In this document: positions 48,248 to 60,837 of the stretch, in pieces
Position numbering within the stretch: the first letter of the stretch is position 1
How the letters are laid out: each line of letters opens with the position of its first letter
Assembly (NCBI RefSeq): GCF_963422355.1
Contig: NC_085102.1
Coordinates: 4,945,920-5,009,919 of the forward strand
Length of the DNA stretch: 64,000 bases
DNA from: Corticium candelabrum
Taxonomy: Eukaryota > Porifera > Homoscleromorpha > Homosclerophorida > Plakinidae
Reading direction: 5' to 3'
Notes under the pieces: model-generated
Told to the model about the DNA's origin: nothing
Seen by the model: the letters and a program-made list of their open reading frames with translations, nothing else
Database searches by the model: none
Translations under genes and position numbers: made by a program

Positions 48248-49447
48248 TCACTGTCCTCGAGCACAGTAAGCTAGATAGCAACCTGGAGTGTTAGGTAAGT
48301 TGTATATGTAATACTGTCCACAGTTGATCACTTCAACACTAGTCTGACTCCAACAACAATTACTGCTGTAACTAAAGCAAACTGTTCTTGAAATTTTTTG
48401 ACCAATTACATTTGGGTGAGATCCTTTTAACCATCCTGATGCATTAGTTCCACAGTAGTTCTCAGATGTGCACTTCTCTGGCATAGCTCCACCTATTGTA
48501 GGACTGAATGAATGCCAGCCTGGTGTGAAACCATGTTGATTGTCTGAACGACCTGTCTTATCACAGTGATTACTTGTCTTAGTATAACGCTCAGATGCTT
48601 GTCTCCAAGTTTCATTTAAAACACGATGATTCCATGGTAAACATTGACTGGGTAAACCAAACAATTGATGTAAATCCTGCTCATCCCCTTTGTTTCCTTT
48701 CATTCCTTTTCCTCCTTGTAACCCAATCTCCCCCTTTCCACCCTTCCCTCCTTTAAAACCAGTATATCCTCGTTCACCTTTGTCTCCTTCTTCTCCTTTT
48801 TCTCCTCGAGGACCCAAAATTCCTTGCAGTCCACCTACTCCCCTCTCTCCTCTGTCCCCTTTCTCTCCACTCACTCCCATGTCTCCTTTCCTACCTGCTA
48901 TTCCACGTGGACCCTGTTTACCTGCTGATCCCTTACTGCCAGGTTCACCATTCCTTCCCGCTTCGCCGTTTCTTCCAGCTGGTCCTGGCAATCCAGTTGA
49001 ACCATCTTTTCCTGGCAAACCGTCTCTACCTGGCAAACCTGGCAATCCGTCTCTTCCTGGTTGACCTGGTATACAAATTGCTGATTCTGGTTTGCACATC
49101 TGTTTGATGAATGACCCAAATACGTGTGCAATGTTGATTGTAACTTGTGACGACTGACTGGGAGATTGTTCCGACCTCTTCCCTCTTTCTCCTCCATACT
49201 CAGACAACGTCTCATAAACCTGCTTCATTTCCTCTTTTTCTACTTGAAGTTCCTGCAAGTCCAACTGCAACTTCTCTACGCTTTTCTCAAATCTTTTCTC
49301 CTGAACACTGAGCTTCCACAACAGAAAACCGCTAAACACAAAATTGCCCACAACTAACGATAGAAACAACGCAATCGTCCATCTGCCGCTTGGGCCACAA
49401 TTTCCTTGCAAAACTTTACAACTCTCGTCCACTTCGCTGCTGCTCAT
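48248..49447 (-). CDS. Type II transmembrane collagen with D8C/D10C domain, copy 5
   Basis: 399 aa, single exon, intact, same part order as copy 1. D8C-specific residues: CGTNAS, SDNQHGF, Trp-Ser-Gln after NCC, and CYLAYC. The coding region and 34 bp upstream match the sisters, then the sequence changes at about 49482. So this copy has lost the usual collagen/SAP30BP divergent promoter and instead faces the 5' end of DIP2 copy 2. Confidence 0.9.
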   Translation of the reverse strand: MSSSEVDESCKVLQGNCGPSGRWTIALFLSLVVGNFVFSGFLLWKLSVQEKRFEKSVEKLQLDLQELQVEKEEMKQVYETLSEYGGERGKRSEQSPSQSSQVTINIAHVFGSFIKQMCKPESAICIPGQPGRDGLPGLPGRDGLPGKDGSTGLPGPAGRNGEAGRNGEPGSKGSAGKQGPRGIAGRKGDMGVSGEKGDRGERGVGGLQGILGPRGEKGEEGDKGERGYTGFKGGKGGKGEIGLQGGKGMKGNKGDEQDLHQLFGLPSQCLPWNHRVLNETWRQASERYTKTSNHCDKTGRSDNQHGFTPGWHSFSPTIGGAMPEKCTSENYCGTNASGWLKGSHPNVIGQKISRTVCFSYSSNCCWSQTSVEVINCGQYYIYNLPNTPGCYLAYCARGQ

Positions 49448-49869
49448 TGCATGCGCTATCGTCGTCGTTCTCTTACTATCTGACCAACAGTAGATATGAG
49501 CACATCGATACAAACAGCAAAAGATACGGTGAAACAGACGACGCAATGTCGTGTCCTAAAGTGATTCCGTCTCATCCACATCCAACCGTAAGATGCGAAG
49601 AACCGGCACTTCCGTTCTCCATGATATCCTCACCAATGTGACTGTAAACGATGCAAGAATGGCCATAACCTGAACTGCTTTCGTCGTTGAAGTGCAAAGC
49701 ACTCAATTGAAATCACCAATCTCGTCGGACGCGCGAGGCACACACGGGACATCGATACGGGTTCCACCTCTAGTTGTTGTGTATCTTTCTATGATTTTTT
49801 CTCTCCGATTTCGAGTGAACACCGAAAGCACGAACGACCAACAGGCAACGCCAAACAGTTGCCCATATC
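49448..49869. promoter_or_regulatory. Divergent region between collagen copy 5 and DIP2 copy 2
   Basis: About 420 bp, unlike anything else in the window from about 49482 on. It presumably derives from the DIP2 5' flank. No core promoter motif recognised. Confidence 0.4.
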
Positions 49870-49939
49870 ATGGACTACTCCAGCGTGCCCCCAGAAGTCC
49901 ACCAGAAGCTCGCAGATCTCGAACTTGAACTCGAAGAAG

Positions 49940-49991
49940 GCAAGTCACACACATACCTCACACAGTAGTCAATCCAGTGTCCTCTTTACAG
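49940..49991 (+). other. GC-AG intron 1 of DIP2, 52 nt
   Basis: The donor is AAG|GCAAGT, a strong GC-type site; the acceptor is TTTACAG. Splicing gives GAAG|GCGAT, reading EEGDITQKGY as in the human protein, so the GC donor is required. Confidence 0.75.
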
Positions 49992-50280
49992 GCGATATCA
50001 CACAGAAAGGCTACGAAAAGAGGAAAGCAAAGCTACTAGAGCCATACCAATCTGGTACGACGCTTGTGCGCATCATTCTCGCAACGAGGGCGTCGGTGGG
50101 TGCGTAGCCATAGTGAGCTGGTCGATGAGTGAATTCACTGACGGAGGCGTTTCTCGAGAATCGACGCGCGGACGGCTGTATGCGTGTGCTGCGCGTCGTC
50201 CTACCGTTCTACGACTTCGTTTCGTGCCGAAACGGCGGTCGTCATTGTGTGGAGTCGTTCACAGTTTTGATGTTTTTAGG

Positions 50281-50391
50281 CGGCGGCAACAGTTTTCACT
50301 CGGAATCAAGTTTGTTGAGTGCGGAAGCGAGGAATGTGCAAGCTGTTTCACCTGCGCCGAATTTTCAACAAGAACTCGCGCATACAGGTCA
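50281..50391 (+). other. Candidate DIP2 exon of uncertain identity
   Basis: Bounded by TTTTTAG and ACAG|GTCAGT and open in one frame (SSLLSAEARNVQ). It lies where DIP2 has a low-complexity linker, but I see no convincing similarity. Confidence 0.25.
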
Positions 50392-50904
50392 GTCTCTTCT
50401 GTGGATGATTTTTCAGTGGCGGATCCCCAAGGATTGTCAATCTAGGGGCGTGCGTTAGGCTCCCGAGAATGTGACGTCATAAAACGACAAAATGCGGAAT
50501 TAATGATTTATTACTGAATAACAGAGTCGAAAAAACATTGAAACATGATTACATTACTATGCACAGTTGAAACAAACAGACAGACAGACAGACACATAAA
50601 CATACAGACAGGGTGAGGAAGGTGATGCAATGTTACTGAACAAGAATACTTACGTTTGTGTTCCATTTTAATTGACCGTTTCTGTAGACCTGGTCTGCCT
50701 GGCTCAACAGCAACTGGTCGTGGCATCATGTCGATCACAGGACTCAGTTATGGAGTCGTTCGAGTAGAAGAGGAGAACTCGATGTCGTCTCTGACTTTAC
50801 AAGACTGTGGCACAGTACTTGCAGGAGGTAATCAATGTAATCGGTTTGTTGCTTGCAAGAATGAAAAAAATATAATGTTTTATTCATTTGGATGTCTTTA
50901 TGTT

Positions 50905-51062
50905 TGTTTGCTTGTCTGTCTGTCTGTCTGTCTGTTTGTGTCTGTCTGTCTGTCAGTCTGTCAGTCTGTCTGTCAATTTTATGTCTGTCTGTCTGTGTTT
51001 GTCTGTTTGTTTGTTTGCTTGTCTGTCTGACTTTTTGTTTGTCTCTGTTTATCTGTTTGTCT
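50905..51062. repeat. (CTGT)n microsatellite in DIP2 intron
   Basis: CTGT tract with TTGT and CAGT variants. A shorter version is in copy 1 at 28520-28610. Confidence 0.85.
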
Positions 51063-52510
51063 ACATGTCAAGTCATGCAGTTACAAGCCATTTGCATTTA
51101 TTTCATGTTCAATACCTTCTCTAGTCTCTTCTATATCTAGCCATACTAACTCCTTCCATGTCACTTGCAGCAAAAGTTGCCATAGTGAAGCTGGAAGGTC
51201 CTTCCTATTTGTGCCAAACGGACGAAGTCGGTGAGGTCTGCGTGAGTTTACAATACACGGGAACAAGCTATTGGGGTCTGGCTGGAAAGTCAACGGACGT
51301 GTTCAAGGTATGTGTACTGATCTGGTGATTGTGAGACGTTGGGATAGATTGTGATTGTGGTAATAGGTTCAACCGCTGGCTTCGAATGGTCAGTCGTATT
51401 CAATGAGTTTGTATGTTTGAACGGGATTGCTTGGATTACTTGGACCGGTGAGTTGGTTTGAGAGGATTGGTGGAGTGTGTGAAACGTGTGACACACACAC
51501 ACACACTCAATCAAATTATTAATTTATTAATTAATATTAATGAATTAAATGTAACAATTTATTTATAATTAATTATTTATTGACATTCATTGAAACAGAT
51601 CACTTGTCTGAGACGATTTGAACATTCAACTAACCAAATTGTGTGTATGATATTAGGGAGGTCTTATTTTCATTTGTGGTCGTTTGGATGGTCTGATGAA
51701 AGTCCAAGGTCGTCGACACAATACGGACGACCTCATTGCAACCGTTCTCGCCGTTGAACCTCACAAACTTGTATACAGACAGAGGCATGAGATACCTAGT
51801 GTGCACATGTAATACACACGGGTGTGTGATTGTTGCTCATTTGTGTTACAGGATTGCCGTGTTTTCTCTCACTGTGCTGTGCGACGAACGAGTGGTTATT
51901 GTAGCCGAACAAAGACCCGACTGCTTGGAGCATGAGGTAAGTTATTGATATTAATTAAGCTACGAGCATAAAAGAAGGACACCACATTAAGTGGTGGACT
52001 GCTTTGTGAGAAGCTCACTCTAAACGGACTGAATTGACTTTCGGTCTGTCTGTCCGTATGTCGTTATCTATGTAAGTTTGTAAGCGTGTGTTATGCTAGA
52101 GGATTAGTTGAGCCAGTCAGCAGTCGTTTTGGGACGCGAAGAGTAAGTGACATAACAATAGCATATCAGTGTGAATCACTCTCGGGAATTTGTTGAGCCA
52201 ATCAGCAGTCCATTGGGAAACCAACAATGGGTGACGTAACAATCCCACGCATTATGACAGAAAAGCTGAGATGTCATATCCATAGTAAAAACGTTAATAA
52301 GGTCAAACCGTTGTCAAACTGAGAAGCGCAGAGTAAAGTTCAGGTAATAGTTGTACACGTCTGTTACGTTTTTTACAGAAGAATCGCAAAACAAACGAAT
52401 TTATCGTTCTTCAAGAAGCCAAGCGAAGGTCCCATGGAACCATGCATGCATGCGCGCGACCAACATGCATCGCATCATCCACGATCTTCAAGAGAGCAAA
52501 TATGTTTTAG

Positions 52511-53022
52511 AGCGTGTTCACACCGACATCTGGACTAACTATGATTATGCTAACTATGATTAGGCCAACATTAACGCAAGTGTGTTCACACCACTAACTA
52601 TTTTTTATTAGTAAGTCACGTGGGCACGTGAGTGTAATTAGCCTCGACAGTTTTCTTTGGTCATATTCAGCAGGAATTTGCGTGAATTGTCTTGATGAAT
52701 CATTAATTTAGGTTTTGAAGAGGGAAACATTTAGTTTGCTTTGTTTGGCAGCTCCTTTAGGAACAGCAGGAAGTTGTCACGTGTACATGCACGCACGTAG
52801 TAGAGATCTGCCTGTACTTCTGTATACATCGCCATGTTGTTGCTGCGTTTGTACTTTTAAACATACAACACCACATCAGAGACATCGGCGGCATGCTGTT
52901 TTTGTATACTACCTCACGTGCCAAAGTCACGTGCAAACACTAGTAATGTGGTTGTAATACTACTCTTTATGGCGTTAGAATGGCCCTCCACTAATCATGA
53001 TTAGGTCCGGTGTGAACACGCT
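52511..53022. mobile_element. MITE in DIP2 copy 2 intron
   Basis: Sister of 30135-30649, with the same AGCGTGTTCACAC ends and TTTAG flanks. Confidence 0.7.
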
Positions 53023-53508
53023 TTTAGCTAGAGGTGTAACTACTAAGTAGTACTAATGATGAACGATTGACGTCGTCTTGCAAGAAAGACTCGTAGGAAA
53101 CATTAGTAACGCTGCTTTCTTTGTATGCGGTCACTATACACTATGTCGCTTCACAGTTATTTTGCATGCAGGTAGGAGACGTACGTCCATCTCTAGCCAC
53201 GAATTAACGGAACGAAAGATGATAGCAACGGCTCAACGAAAGCATGATAATCGCGTCCACCTCAATGCAGAATTCAGAAATGACGTGCATAACAAGCTCG
53301 CTCCGTGCAAGAGTTACGCAGCTGTCACGCATGTGCATCGCTGAATTGGAAGTAGTGTGGGACATTGATGATATTTAGTTAGTTATGCATCCCTGTGTTG
53401 TGTTTTCAAAGAATTATACATTCTAGCAACAAGCTAATGATTTAATTAATGATAATGACAATAAATGTAGACAAAAATTAATAAAATTTACATTAATATT
53501 CAAAATAA

Positions 53509-53510
<2 letters not shown>

Positions 53511-53573
<63 letters not shown>
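53511..53573. repeat. (AC)n microsatellite
   Basis: Shared in position with 31131-31210. Confidence 0.95.
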
Positions 53574-53576
<3 letters not shown>

Positions 53577-53869
53577 ATAGCTGTGAAGCGACGGTGTAAA
53601 CACAGCTTCATTTACTAGTGATGATGTAGATTACTGTTGAGTTTGAGGAGCAGACGATTTACAATGCAGTTGAAGTTGAACACACTACTCACTGTATATG
53701 CTTTTTCTGTTTGCAGGCGTTTCAGTGGATGAGAAATGTACTACCGGCTGTTGAAACGATACATAATGTGAGTGTGCTGTTTGTGGTTGTTGTGTGTGTA
53801 TGTGAAGTCGTTTTTTGTTTAGATTCATGTGTATGCACTTGTTCTCATGATGCCCAACTTGATGCCAAT

Positions 53870-53971
<102 letters not shown>

Positions 53972-54234
53972 GAGTTTCTTTGTTTTCTAGACACATTGCA
54001 ATATTCCGAATATACTTGAGTGCAAGCAGCGATTTATTGATGGCTCGCTGCATCCGGTTTATTAATCTCCTCACATCGCCACATCTGATGATCAGTTGGT
54101 CAACGTACAGTTTGTGTTGTTGATGTTGCTTTTGATGGTTGTTGTTGTTTTGTAGAGCAATTACGAACCTCCTACAGCCAAGACAACGCGATAGTAAGTG
54201 TCAATAGTAGTGGGAACGGAGTTAGATACATTGT

Positions 54235-54475
54235 AGGACAGATGGACAGACAGATGGACAGACAAACAGACAGACAGACAAATGGATGGACAGACAGACA
54301 GAGGGACGAACAGACGGACGGATGGATGGACAGACAGACAGACAGACAGACAGACAGAAGGACAAACAGAGACTGATGGACAGACAGACAGACAGAAGGA
54401 CTGACGGACAGACAGACAGATAGACAGACAAACAGATGAACAAATGGACAGACAGACAGGCAGGCAGACAGATGG
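54235..54475. repeat. (ACAG)n stretch
   Basis: GGACAGACAGACAG-type repeats in a DIP2 intron. This is the complementary strand of the CTGT repeat found elsewhere. Confidence 0.9.
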
Positions 54476-54726
54476 ATGAATGAAGGCAACAGTTGGTGTA
54501 TGTCAGTTGTTATGATGTGTTTTGTGTTATTAGATGTTAGTGGTGCTGCTCATTTGATTGGGGACATTGTGACGGGTGTGAAGCCTGCATTGGCTGAAGG
54601 GAGGCTAATGGAACCGATGGCTGACAACAGAAATGGTGCAGGAAGATATCAGTTTTTGTCTGAGGTGCTTCGTTGGCGAGCAGAAACGACTCCAGATCAC
54701 GTACTCTTTACGTTGCTGAATGAAAG

Positions 54727-55015
54727 GTGTGTGTGTGTGTGTGTGCGTGTGTGTGTGTGTGCGTGCGTGCATGTGTGTGGCTGTCTCTTGTCTGTTCTTC
54801 TGTCTGTGTGCTGTGTGTCTGTCTCTTGTCTGTCCGTATGTCCATTGTCCGTCTGGCTGTTTGTCTGTCTGTTTGTCTCTGTCTGTCTGTTTGTCTGTCC
54901 GTCTGTTTGTCTGTCTGTTTGTCTCTGTCTGTCTGTTTGTGTGTCCATCTGTTTGTCTGTCTGTTTGTCTCTGTCTGTCTGTCTGTCTATCTGTCTGTCT
55001 ATCTTTCTGTTTGTT
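54727..55015. repeat. (TG)n and (CTGT)n compound repeat
   Basis: Starts at the donor of the LLNER exon. It makes the exact exon end uncertain, because several GT choices exist. Confidence 0.9.
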
Positions 55016-55194
55016 TATATGTGCATGTGTGTGTTCACAACTACGAATGATGCCTGCTCTTAGGGTGCCGTAGCGCGAACTATGACCTGCCTGCAGTTCA
55101 TGAAGAAAGCAGAGAGAATTGGAGCTGCTTGCTTGGAGAGAGCAAACCTGAGGTCAGGAGACCACGTAACTCTTCTTTATCCTCCAGGTTGGTG

Positions 55195-55196
<2 letters not shown>

Positions 55197-55260
<64 letters not shown>

Positions 55261-55262
55261 GC
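55197..55262. repeat. (TG)n microsatellite
   Basis: Right partner of the TG-TG deletion that shortened DIP2 copy 1. Confidence 0.95.
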
Positions 55263-55779
55263 ATGTGCATATATGAGTGTAGATATTTCAATGTCTTTCC
55301 TCTTGTCTAGGTATTGAGCTTGTTGTTGCTTTCTATGGCTGCCTTCTTGTCGGTCTCGTTCCTGTTCCCGTGTGACCTCTATCTCCATTGAACATTGCAA
55401 CGACATTACCAACAGTCAAAATGATCGTCGAAGTCAGCAAGTCAGTTGCCATTCTAACAATTCAACGTATCACCAAACTGCTGAGGACAAAAGAGGCTAC
55501 CAGCACACTCGATGTGAAGTCTCTCCCACCTATTCTTGAGACGGACGATCCACAGAAGAGGAAGCTTGACAAGTTTTATCGTGCACCAACACCAGAGATG
55601 ATTGCATACTTGGATTTCAGTGTTTCAACCACCGGTGTGCTCTCAGGAGTCAAAGTACTTACTGTGTAGTTTACTGTTGGTCTGTTTGACTGTTTCTTTT
55701 TTGTTGGTCACTCGTTTTGGTCAGTGAGTTTGTTACAACTCGCATAGCACAGCAGAGCAAAGCTCTGATGTTTTCAGAG

Positions 55780-56072
55780 GTGTTTGTGTGTGTGTCTGTG
55801 TATGTGTCTGTCCATCTGAGTGTGACTTTGTCTTTCTGTGTGTCTGTCTACATGTGTGTCCATCTGAGTGTGAATCTGTCTCTGTGTGTTTGTCTGTCTA
55901 TGTGTGTGTCCATTTGAGTGTGAGTCTGTTCGTCTGTGTGTTTGTCAGTGTCTGTCTGTTTGTTTGTCTATCTGTTTGTGAGTCTGTCTGTCTGTGTGTG
56001 TCTGTTAGTGTAACTGTCCATCTGAGTATGAGTCTGTCTGTCTGTCTGTGTGTCTGTCCATTTGAGGGTGAG
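55780..56072. repeat. Degenerate (CTGT)n stretch
   Basis: Counterpart of 32290-32885. Confidence 0.8.
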
Positions 56073-56080
56073 TATGTGTG

Positions 56081-56667
56081 CAGGGGTTTCCCTATAGCGC
56101 GGCGCTGTGGTGATGGTGCTATGGTGATGACTGTATCTCAAATGATGGTTGATAAGGAATGCCAAAAGTTACTTAATGGCACAGCACGTCATTTTATCTT
56201 CCCAAAATGTAATTACTTGAGGGCAGAGCAGCATCCAATTATCTACAGGGTTACAAGTCTGTGGGGTTGACCTGACAGTAGTCCCAGCCACCACACCCAC
56301 AGCTTTGTAATTGGCATTTCCTCAACGCGACCTTGTACACATAACCCTGTAGATAACTAGGTGCTTGTCTTCAAGCAGGTGTGACATGTTTTCCATATGG
56401 CTTTAGGGTGGATACTGTTAGCAAAGATCTGTACCCACCAGACCCTCCTATGAATTTGTTGTGTTGTGATAAAAGACAGTAATGAATATCACCTTGACCT
56501 AGTGACTATCCATGTGGCATGTGTTCCTACCACGCTATCATGACATTTATGTCAGTGGCTACACAATCATTAATGAATTAAAGTTACTTCTGTTTAAGAT
56601 AAGATCTCGGTGGCTAATTAATATTAATAAAATGCCGCGCTGTTATTAATTCCTGGGGAAACCGCTG
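56081..56667. mobile_element. hAT-like MITE, 587 bp, only in DIP2 copy 2
   Basis: Ends are imperfect inverted repeats (CAGGGGTTTCCC at the left; CAGCGGTTTCCC reading in from the right). It is flanked by TATGTGTG (56073-56080) and TATGTGTC (56668-56675), an 8-bp target duplication with one change. Absent from DIP2 copy 1, so it came after the duplication. Confidence 0.75.
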
Positions 56668-56819
56668 TATGTGTCTGTGTCTATCGATTTGAGTGAGTCT
56701 GTCTGTCTGAGTGTGAGTCTGTCTCCGTGTGTTTTGTCTGTTTGTGAGTGTGTGAGTTTTTATTGTGACGAACTAAATGTAGTTTGTAAGCGACTCTTCA
56801 TCTATCCAGATGTCTCATC

Positions 56820-57966
56820 CAGCTTGTGACTTATCACGGCGACTCAGACGAGGAGGACGCGAACTCGAAGACAAAAATCAGTGACGACAGCGAACCAGAC
56901 AATTCCAAAGTCGCTCCGGCCAGCGTGAGTCTGATTCTGTCGTCCTGAGGTCTCGTGCAGTTCCAACTCAGTTCGAGTGCTTCGACGTCATTGCTGAGGA
57001 ATGTGCTCCTAAGGACCCGGATACAGACGGCTCCCGTTGTGTCATTGGTCTCTTACGCACGGGAGGGCGATGACTCAAGCAGTGAGAGTGAAGATGAAAT
57101 GGCGGGAAGAGTGGTGAGTTGATTTTAAAATAAATATACAAATTTAATTAAATATTTAATTACAATATTATTAATAAAATAAATAAATTAATATCTTAGT
57201 TGTTAGTCTAGTTGCTAATTTTATTTTTATTCAATTTTATTTATATTAACTTTAGAATTAAAGTAATTTATTTGTGATAGCCAGACTAGATAATACACTT
57301 GAACACTATAAATGATGAGCGTGACAGACAGACAGACAGGAAACTGACAAATCAATGCCACAGACAGACAACGAGACATCCAAGCCAAACCTTCTCAAAC
57401 TCTGCATTTCACATTGTGTAACACCAACATGTTTTTCTCTAGTCCAACGGCCATCCCACAAGTCACATTCTCTATCCACTTCAAGATGACATCGAAGGTA
57501 CATCCCCGTTCAATAGCGACTCTCCCCTCCCCCAGGGGCAACCACCACCGACAACCCGACGAAATCCCACCGTCCACCTCGCGTCAACCTACCACCGGCT
57601 CCTTCCAGACAATGCAAACCCGAGTTACAATCCAAGATAACTAATTTATTAAAAAAGCAAAGACAGAGAAACATACAACTGAATGAGAGCATACAGAAAC
57701 GGAAAGACTTCCGCAATCCAAGTTTTTATGAAAAACTCATCACTTTCTTTGGACTCGACGAGTTAGGCTCAAATTTTGAGCATTGCACGTTTGACGAGAC
57801 AAATTGGGGTTGGGACTGTTATTTTGATGCTCTAGGACGCTTGCAGAAGGAGCAGTACGACAAGGAAGAGAAAGAGAAGGCAAAGAGAACGCAAGTGGAT
57901 TTTGTGAGCGGATCGGCATTGAAATGGCCAGCAGTTGCTCCGGCTGTCGAGCTCGTTTGTCTGTCT
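56820..57966 (+). pseudogene. SAP30BP: SAP30BP partial copy 5, fused to DIP2
   Basis: Joins DIP2 out of frame at ATGTCTCATC/CAGCTTGTGAC. Acidic segments, exon 57443..57497, a 38-nt GT-AG gap (57498-57535) and exon 57536..57966 are kept. The last is open from LPPAPSRQC through FGLDELGSNF, FDETNWGWDCYFDAL and AKRTQVDFVSG to the GTAAGT donor, the best-kept SAP30BP core here. It lacks its own start and the terminal exon. Confidence 0.8.
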
Positions 57967-58499
57967 GTAAGTTTGTTTGTCCATCTGTCTGAACATATGC
58001 CTGATGATCACTACGTGGATGATGGACAAACATCTCTAGACTCTATACAATATAGATTGGCTTTTGTGGTCTGTTAAACAGCCTTAGTTTGGACTGTATA
58101 GAAAAATTGTATCCAAGTTAAGATCCTCTTACATTAGATCTGCAAGACAATCTCTCATATGTTTTTCATAATCTGGTGCAACAAACATTCCACTGTTTGA
58201 GTCAAGTTTACTAACTGTAACGATGACTTCCTTTTTTTCTTCCTTTCTGTCTTTTGTTTACACACTGTTAGTTGTGCACTTATATACCATCTATAAATAT
58301 TTTTTATTTTTTATAATTAGTGTCTGGTGGTTGCAGTAGGTTTGCACCATACTGTTGTTCTATGGAGGAAACGGCCACATGTGCCATTGCAGATTGGAAA
58401 ATTATAAAACAGCTTGTCTGTTCATCCGTCTGTCTGTCTGTATGCATGTACCATGTATGTCTGTCTGTATGTCTGTATATATGTATGTCCATCCATCTG
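57967..58499. repeat. Post-SAP30BP spacer with (CTGT)n
   Basis: Same as 9352-9860; CTGT tracts near 58420-58500. No exon seen. Confidence 0.6.
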
Positions 58500-59230
58500 T
58501 CTCCATACATATATTATCCATTTAAATCAAACGTTTACATCATGAGCAACCTAACACTAACACAACAAGACCATTACTGTCCTAAAGCATACAAACTACA
58601 CTGAGCACAATACATTTCGACGTTCTAATCTCGCTATGCTAATGAGTTTGTCAGAGACCACTTTTGCATTGCAACGTTGTAGTGTCACTGAAATGATTGA
58701 TCACCACTTGGTCTTGAAGTCGGTCTCATTTCGTTTTCCTTCATCATCTCTTGCACTCTTTGCCAGCTTGTTCACCCCAACGGCCAAAATGTTGGAAAAC
58801 AAGAGGAATGACCAATGGGCAGGACCTTCTGGCAGCAGCTCAGAATTATACTTTGCCTCTTTCTTCTCCTCCCGTTTCATTGCTGCTACTCCTTCTTCTC
58901 TGGAGGCTGCCTTCACGGAGACCAAACACCATGGATGAGCCAACGACACATCTAATTCAATGTCTGCACCTAAATCTGGGTCATAAACGAGGATGTCCGA
59001 CCTCTTGTCACTGTTGACATACCGGTATTGTGGCTCCAGTTTGTGCGACAAGTTGAGTTGAGAAAGGCAGTTAGACCATGTTGACACAATTGAGTTGTGA
59101 GTGTGCACTGGACCACCGCCAGTCTTACAAGTGATTAGATGGTATCCTTGGATGTCCAGTTTCTTGCCACAATCACAACAACTGCTCGATGGCATTCTGA
59201 AGTTGATCTCTTGACAAACTTGTGCCCGCT
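58500..59230 (-). mobile_element. LINE 3' fragment (knuckle plus endonuclease tail), unit 5 copy
   Basis: Very close to 10745-11480, including CQEINFRMPSSSCCDCGKK. A one-base change shifts the frame near 58826. Confidence 0.7.
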
Positions 59231-59354
59231 CTCTGTCTGTCTGTCTGTCTGTCAATACATATATTTGCATATTGCAACTGCTAGTACAGGCTAAATATTG
59301 TCCAGCGACAGCAAAGCAATTAATGAACTACTGTACCAATTGTTTGTAATATAA

Positions 59355-60070
59355 GTCTAAATCTGATTTACTAGTTTTCTAGCAAGTCTACACAATTTCT
59401 TGACAGCACCCAGGGCGTTACATCGCTGTAGAACTACAGAAAAAGCTCGACGCCAGAGAGACTTGAATTCCGTGCTGTTCTTGCAGTCGTATTCATCCAC
59501 AGACAGTTCAGACAGGTAACGAAGAAACTTGATGGTGTGCTCACCCCATCTCCCATAATGTTCAAACACTAGAGGTGTCCCAGTTTGAGCCACTTCCAAA
59601 TATGTCTACTTCCTTTCCATATTTCTGCAATTTTACCATTTCTCTCATTCATGCTGCTTCTCCGTCTTCTTCAGCTGCTCTAAGTAGTATGTCAGCATTC
59701 CACGGATGAGCAACAGATATATCTAATTCAAGATCTCTGCCGTTTTTAGAATCAAATGCTATGATGTCAGGACGTGAATTTGTGCCGTCATACAGATCTC
59801 TAGGCTCTCTTCGATAAGTTGTGTTCACCTCTTGCAGATAATCACACCAGGCACTAACAATGGAGTTGTGGGACCAAATGGGCCCTCCACCAGACTTACA
59901 TGTCAATAGGTGAAACCCTTCCCTGTCAATATTTCTTCCATACTCATATTTCTCAACAACAGAAGCAAGTATATCACACCCCAACCGCAATCTTGTTGCT
60001 ACACAAAAGTCGCTAGAGTTAAGCGCAAACTTTGATGAGGTTGGAATGCTATTAAGCCATGCTCCTGCCC
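59355..60070 (-). mobile_element. Second LINE 3' fragment, unit 5 copy
   Basis: Sister of 11628-12300. Keeps GFHLLTCKSGGGPIWSHNSI and RPDIIAFDSKNGRDLELD in one frame, then FEHYGRWGEH and SVVLQRCNALGAVKK in another. Confidence 0.65.
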
Positions 60071-60166
60071 CTCTGCCTAGCAGAGACCTGACACGTGCAG
60101 CCTGTCTTGTTGATTGATAATGTTATCTGTCTGTCTGTCTGTCTGCCTATCTGTATGTCTGTCTGT

Positions 60167-60198
<32 letters not shown>

Positions 60199-60381
60199 AA
60201 TACAGCCTAATGCACTAAGAATTAACATTCCCATAGCTGTCTGTCACACATGATTTAAGAGTCAGACTTAGCTATTGGTGTCTCCTGCAAGATGAGATTT
60301 CATTGGTATCTAATCCACATATCATGACTGGCAAGAAATCAAATCTCACAGATCCACCAGTCACAAGAAAACCCATCCAAA

Positions 60382-60385
<4 letters not shown>

Positions 60386-60437
<52 letters not shown>

Positions 60438-60443
60438 ATGTGC

Positions 60444-60520
<77 letters not shown>
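60386..60520. repeat. (TG)n microsatellite
   Basis: About 135 bp TG with a CATGTGCGTGCG interruption. To its right the array sequence stops until about 62757. Confidence 0.95.
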
Positions 60521-60521
<1 letters not shown>

Positions 60522-60837
60522 TCAGTTCTTGTAAGAGCTATATTAGTCAGCGCCTCCGCGTGGTGACCCCCGGGCAACAGTGTTTTCACTTAAAACTGCC
60601 GGGCCAATTGCCACAAAACTGTGCACAAAGACTGCGTTCCACACCACAATGCAAACGCACACTTTAGTATTTAGACTATTTAGACGGGCCCCTCTCTAGG
60701 AGTCGACCCCCAAGTGAAATCTCACGAGGACGTGACCACGGTGCGACTTCGAATTTATGATCCCCATGCACATGCCACGAGAATATGTTTCATACCTGGG
60801 TTTCGCTCTACCGGCGGTATCGAGTGTATTCTGTACA
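60521..60837. other. Unique sequence left of the hAT remnant
   Basis: Not found elsewhere in the window. It may be part of the element ending at 62756. No gene seen. Confidence 0.4.
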
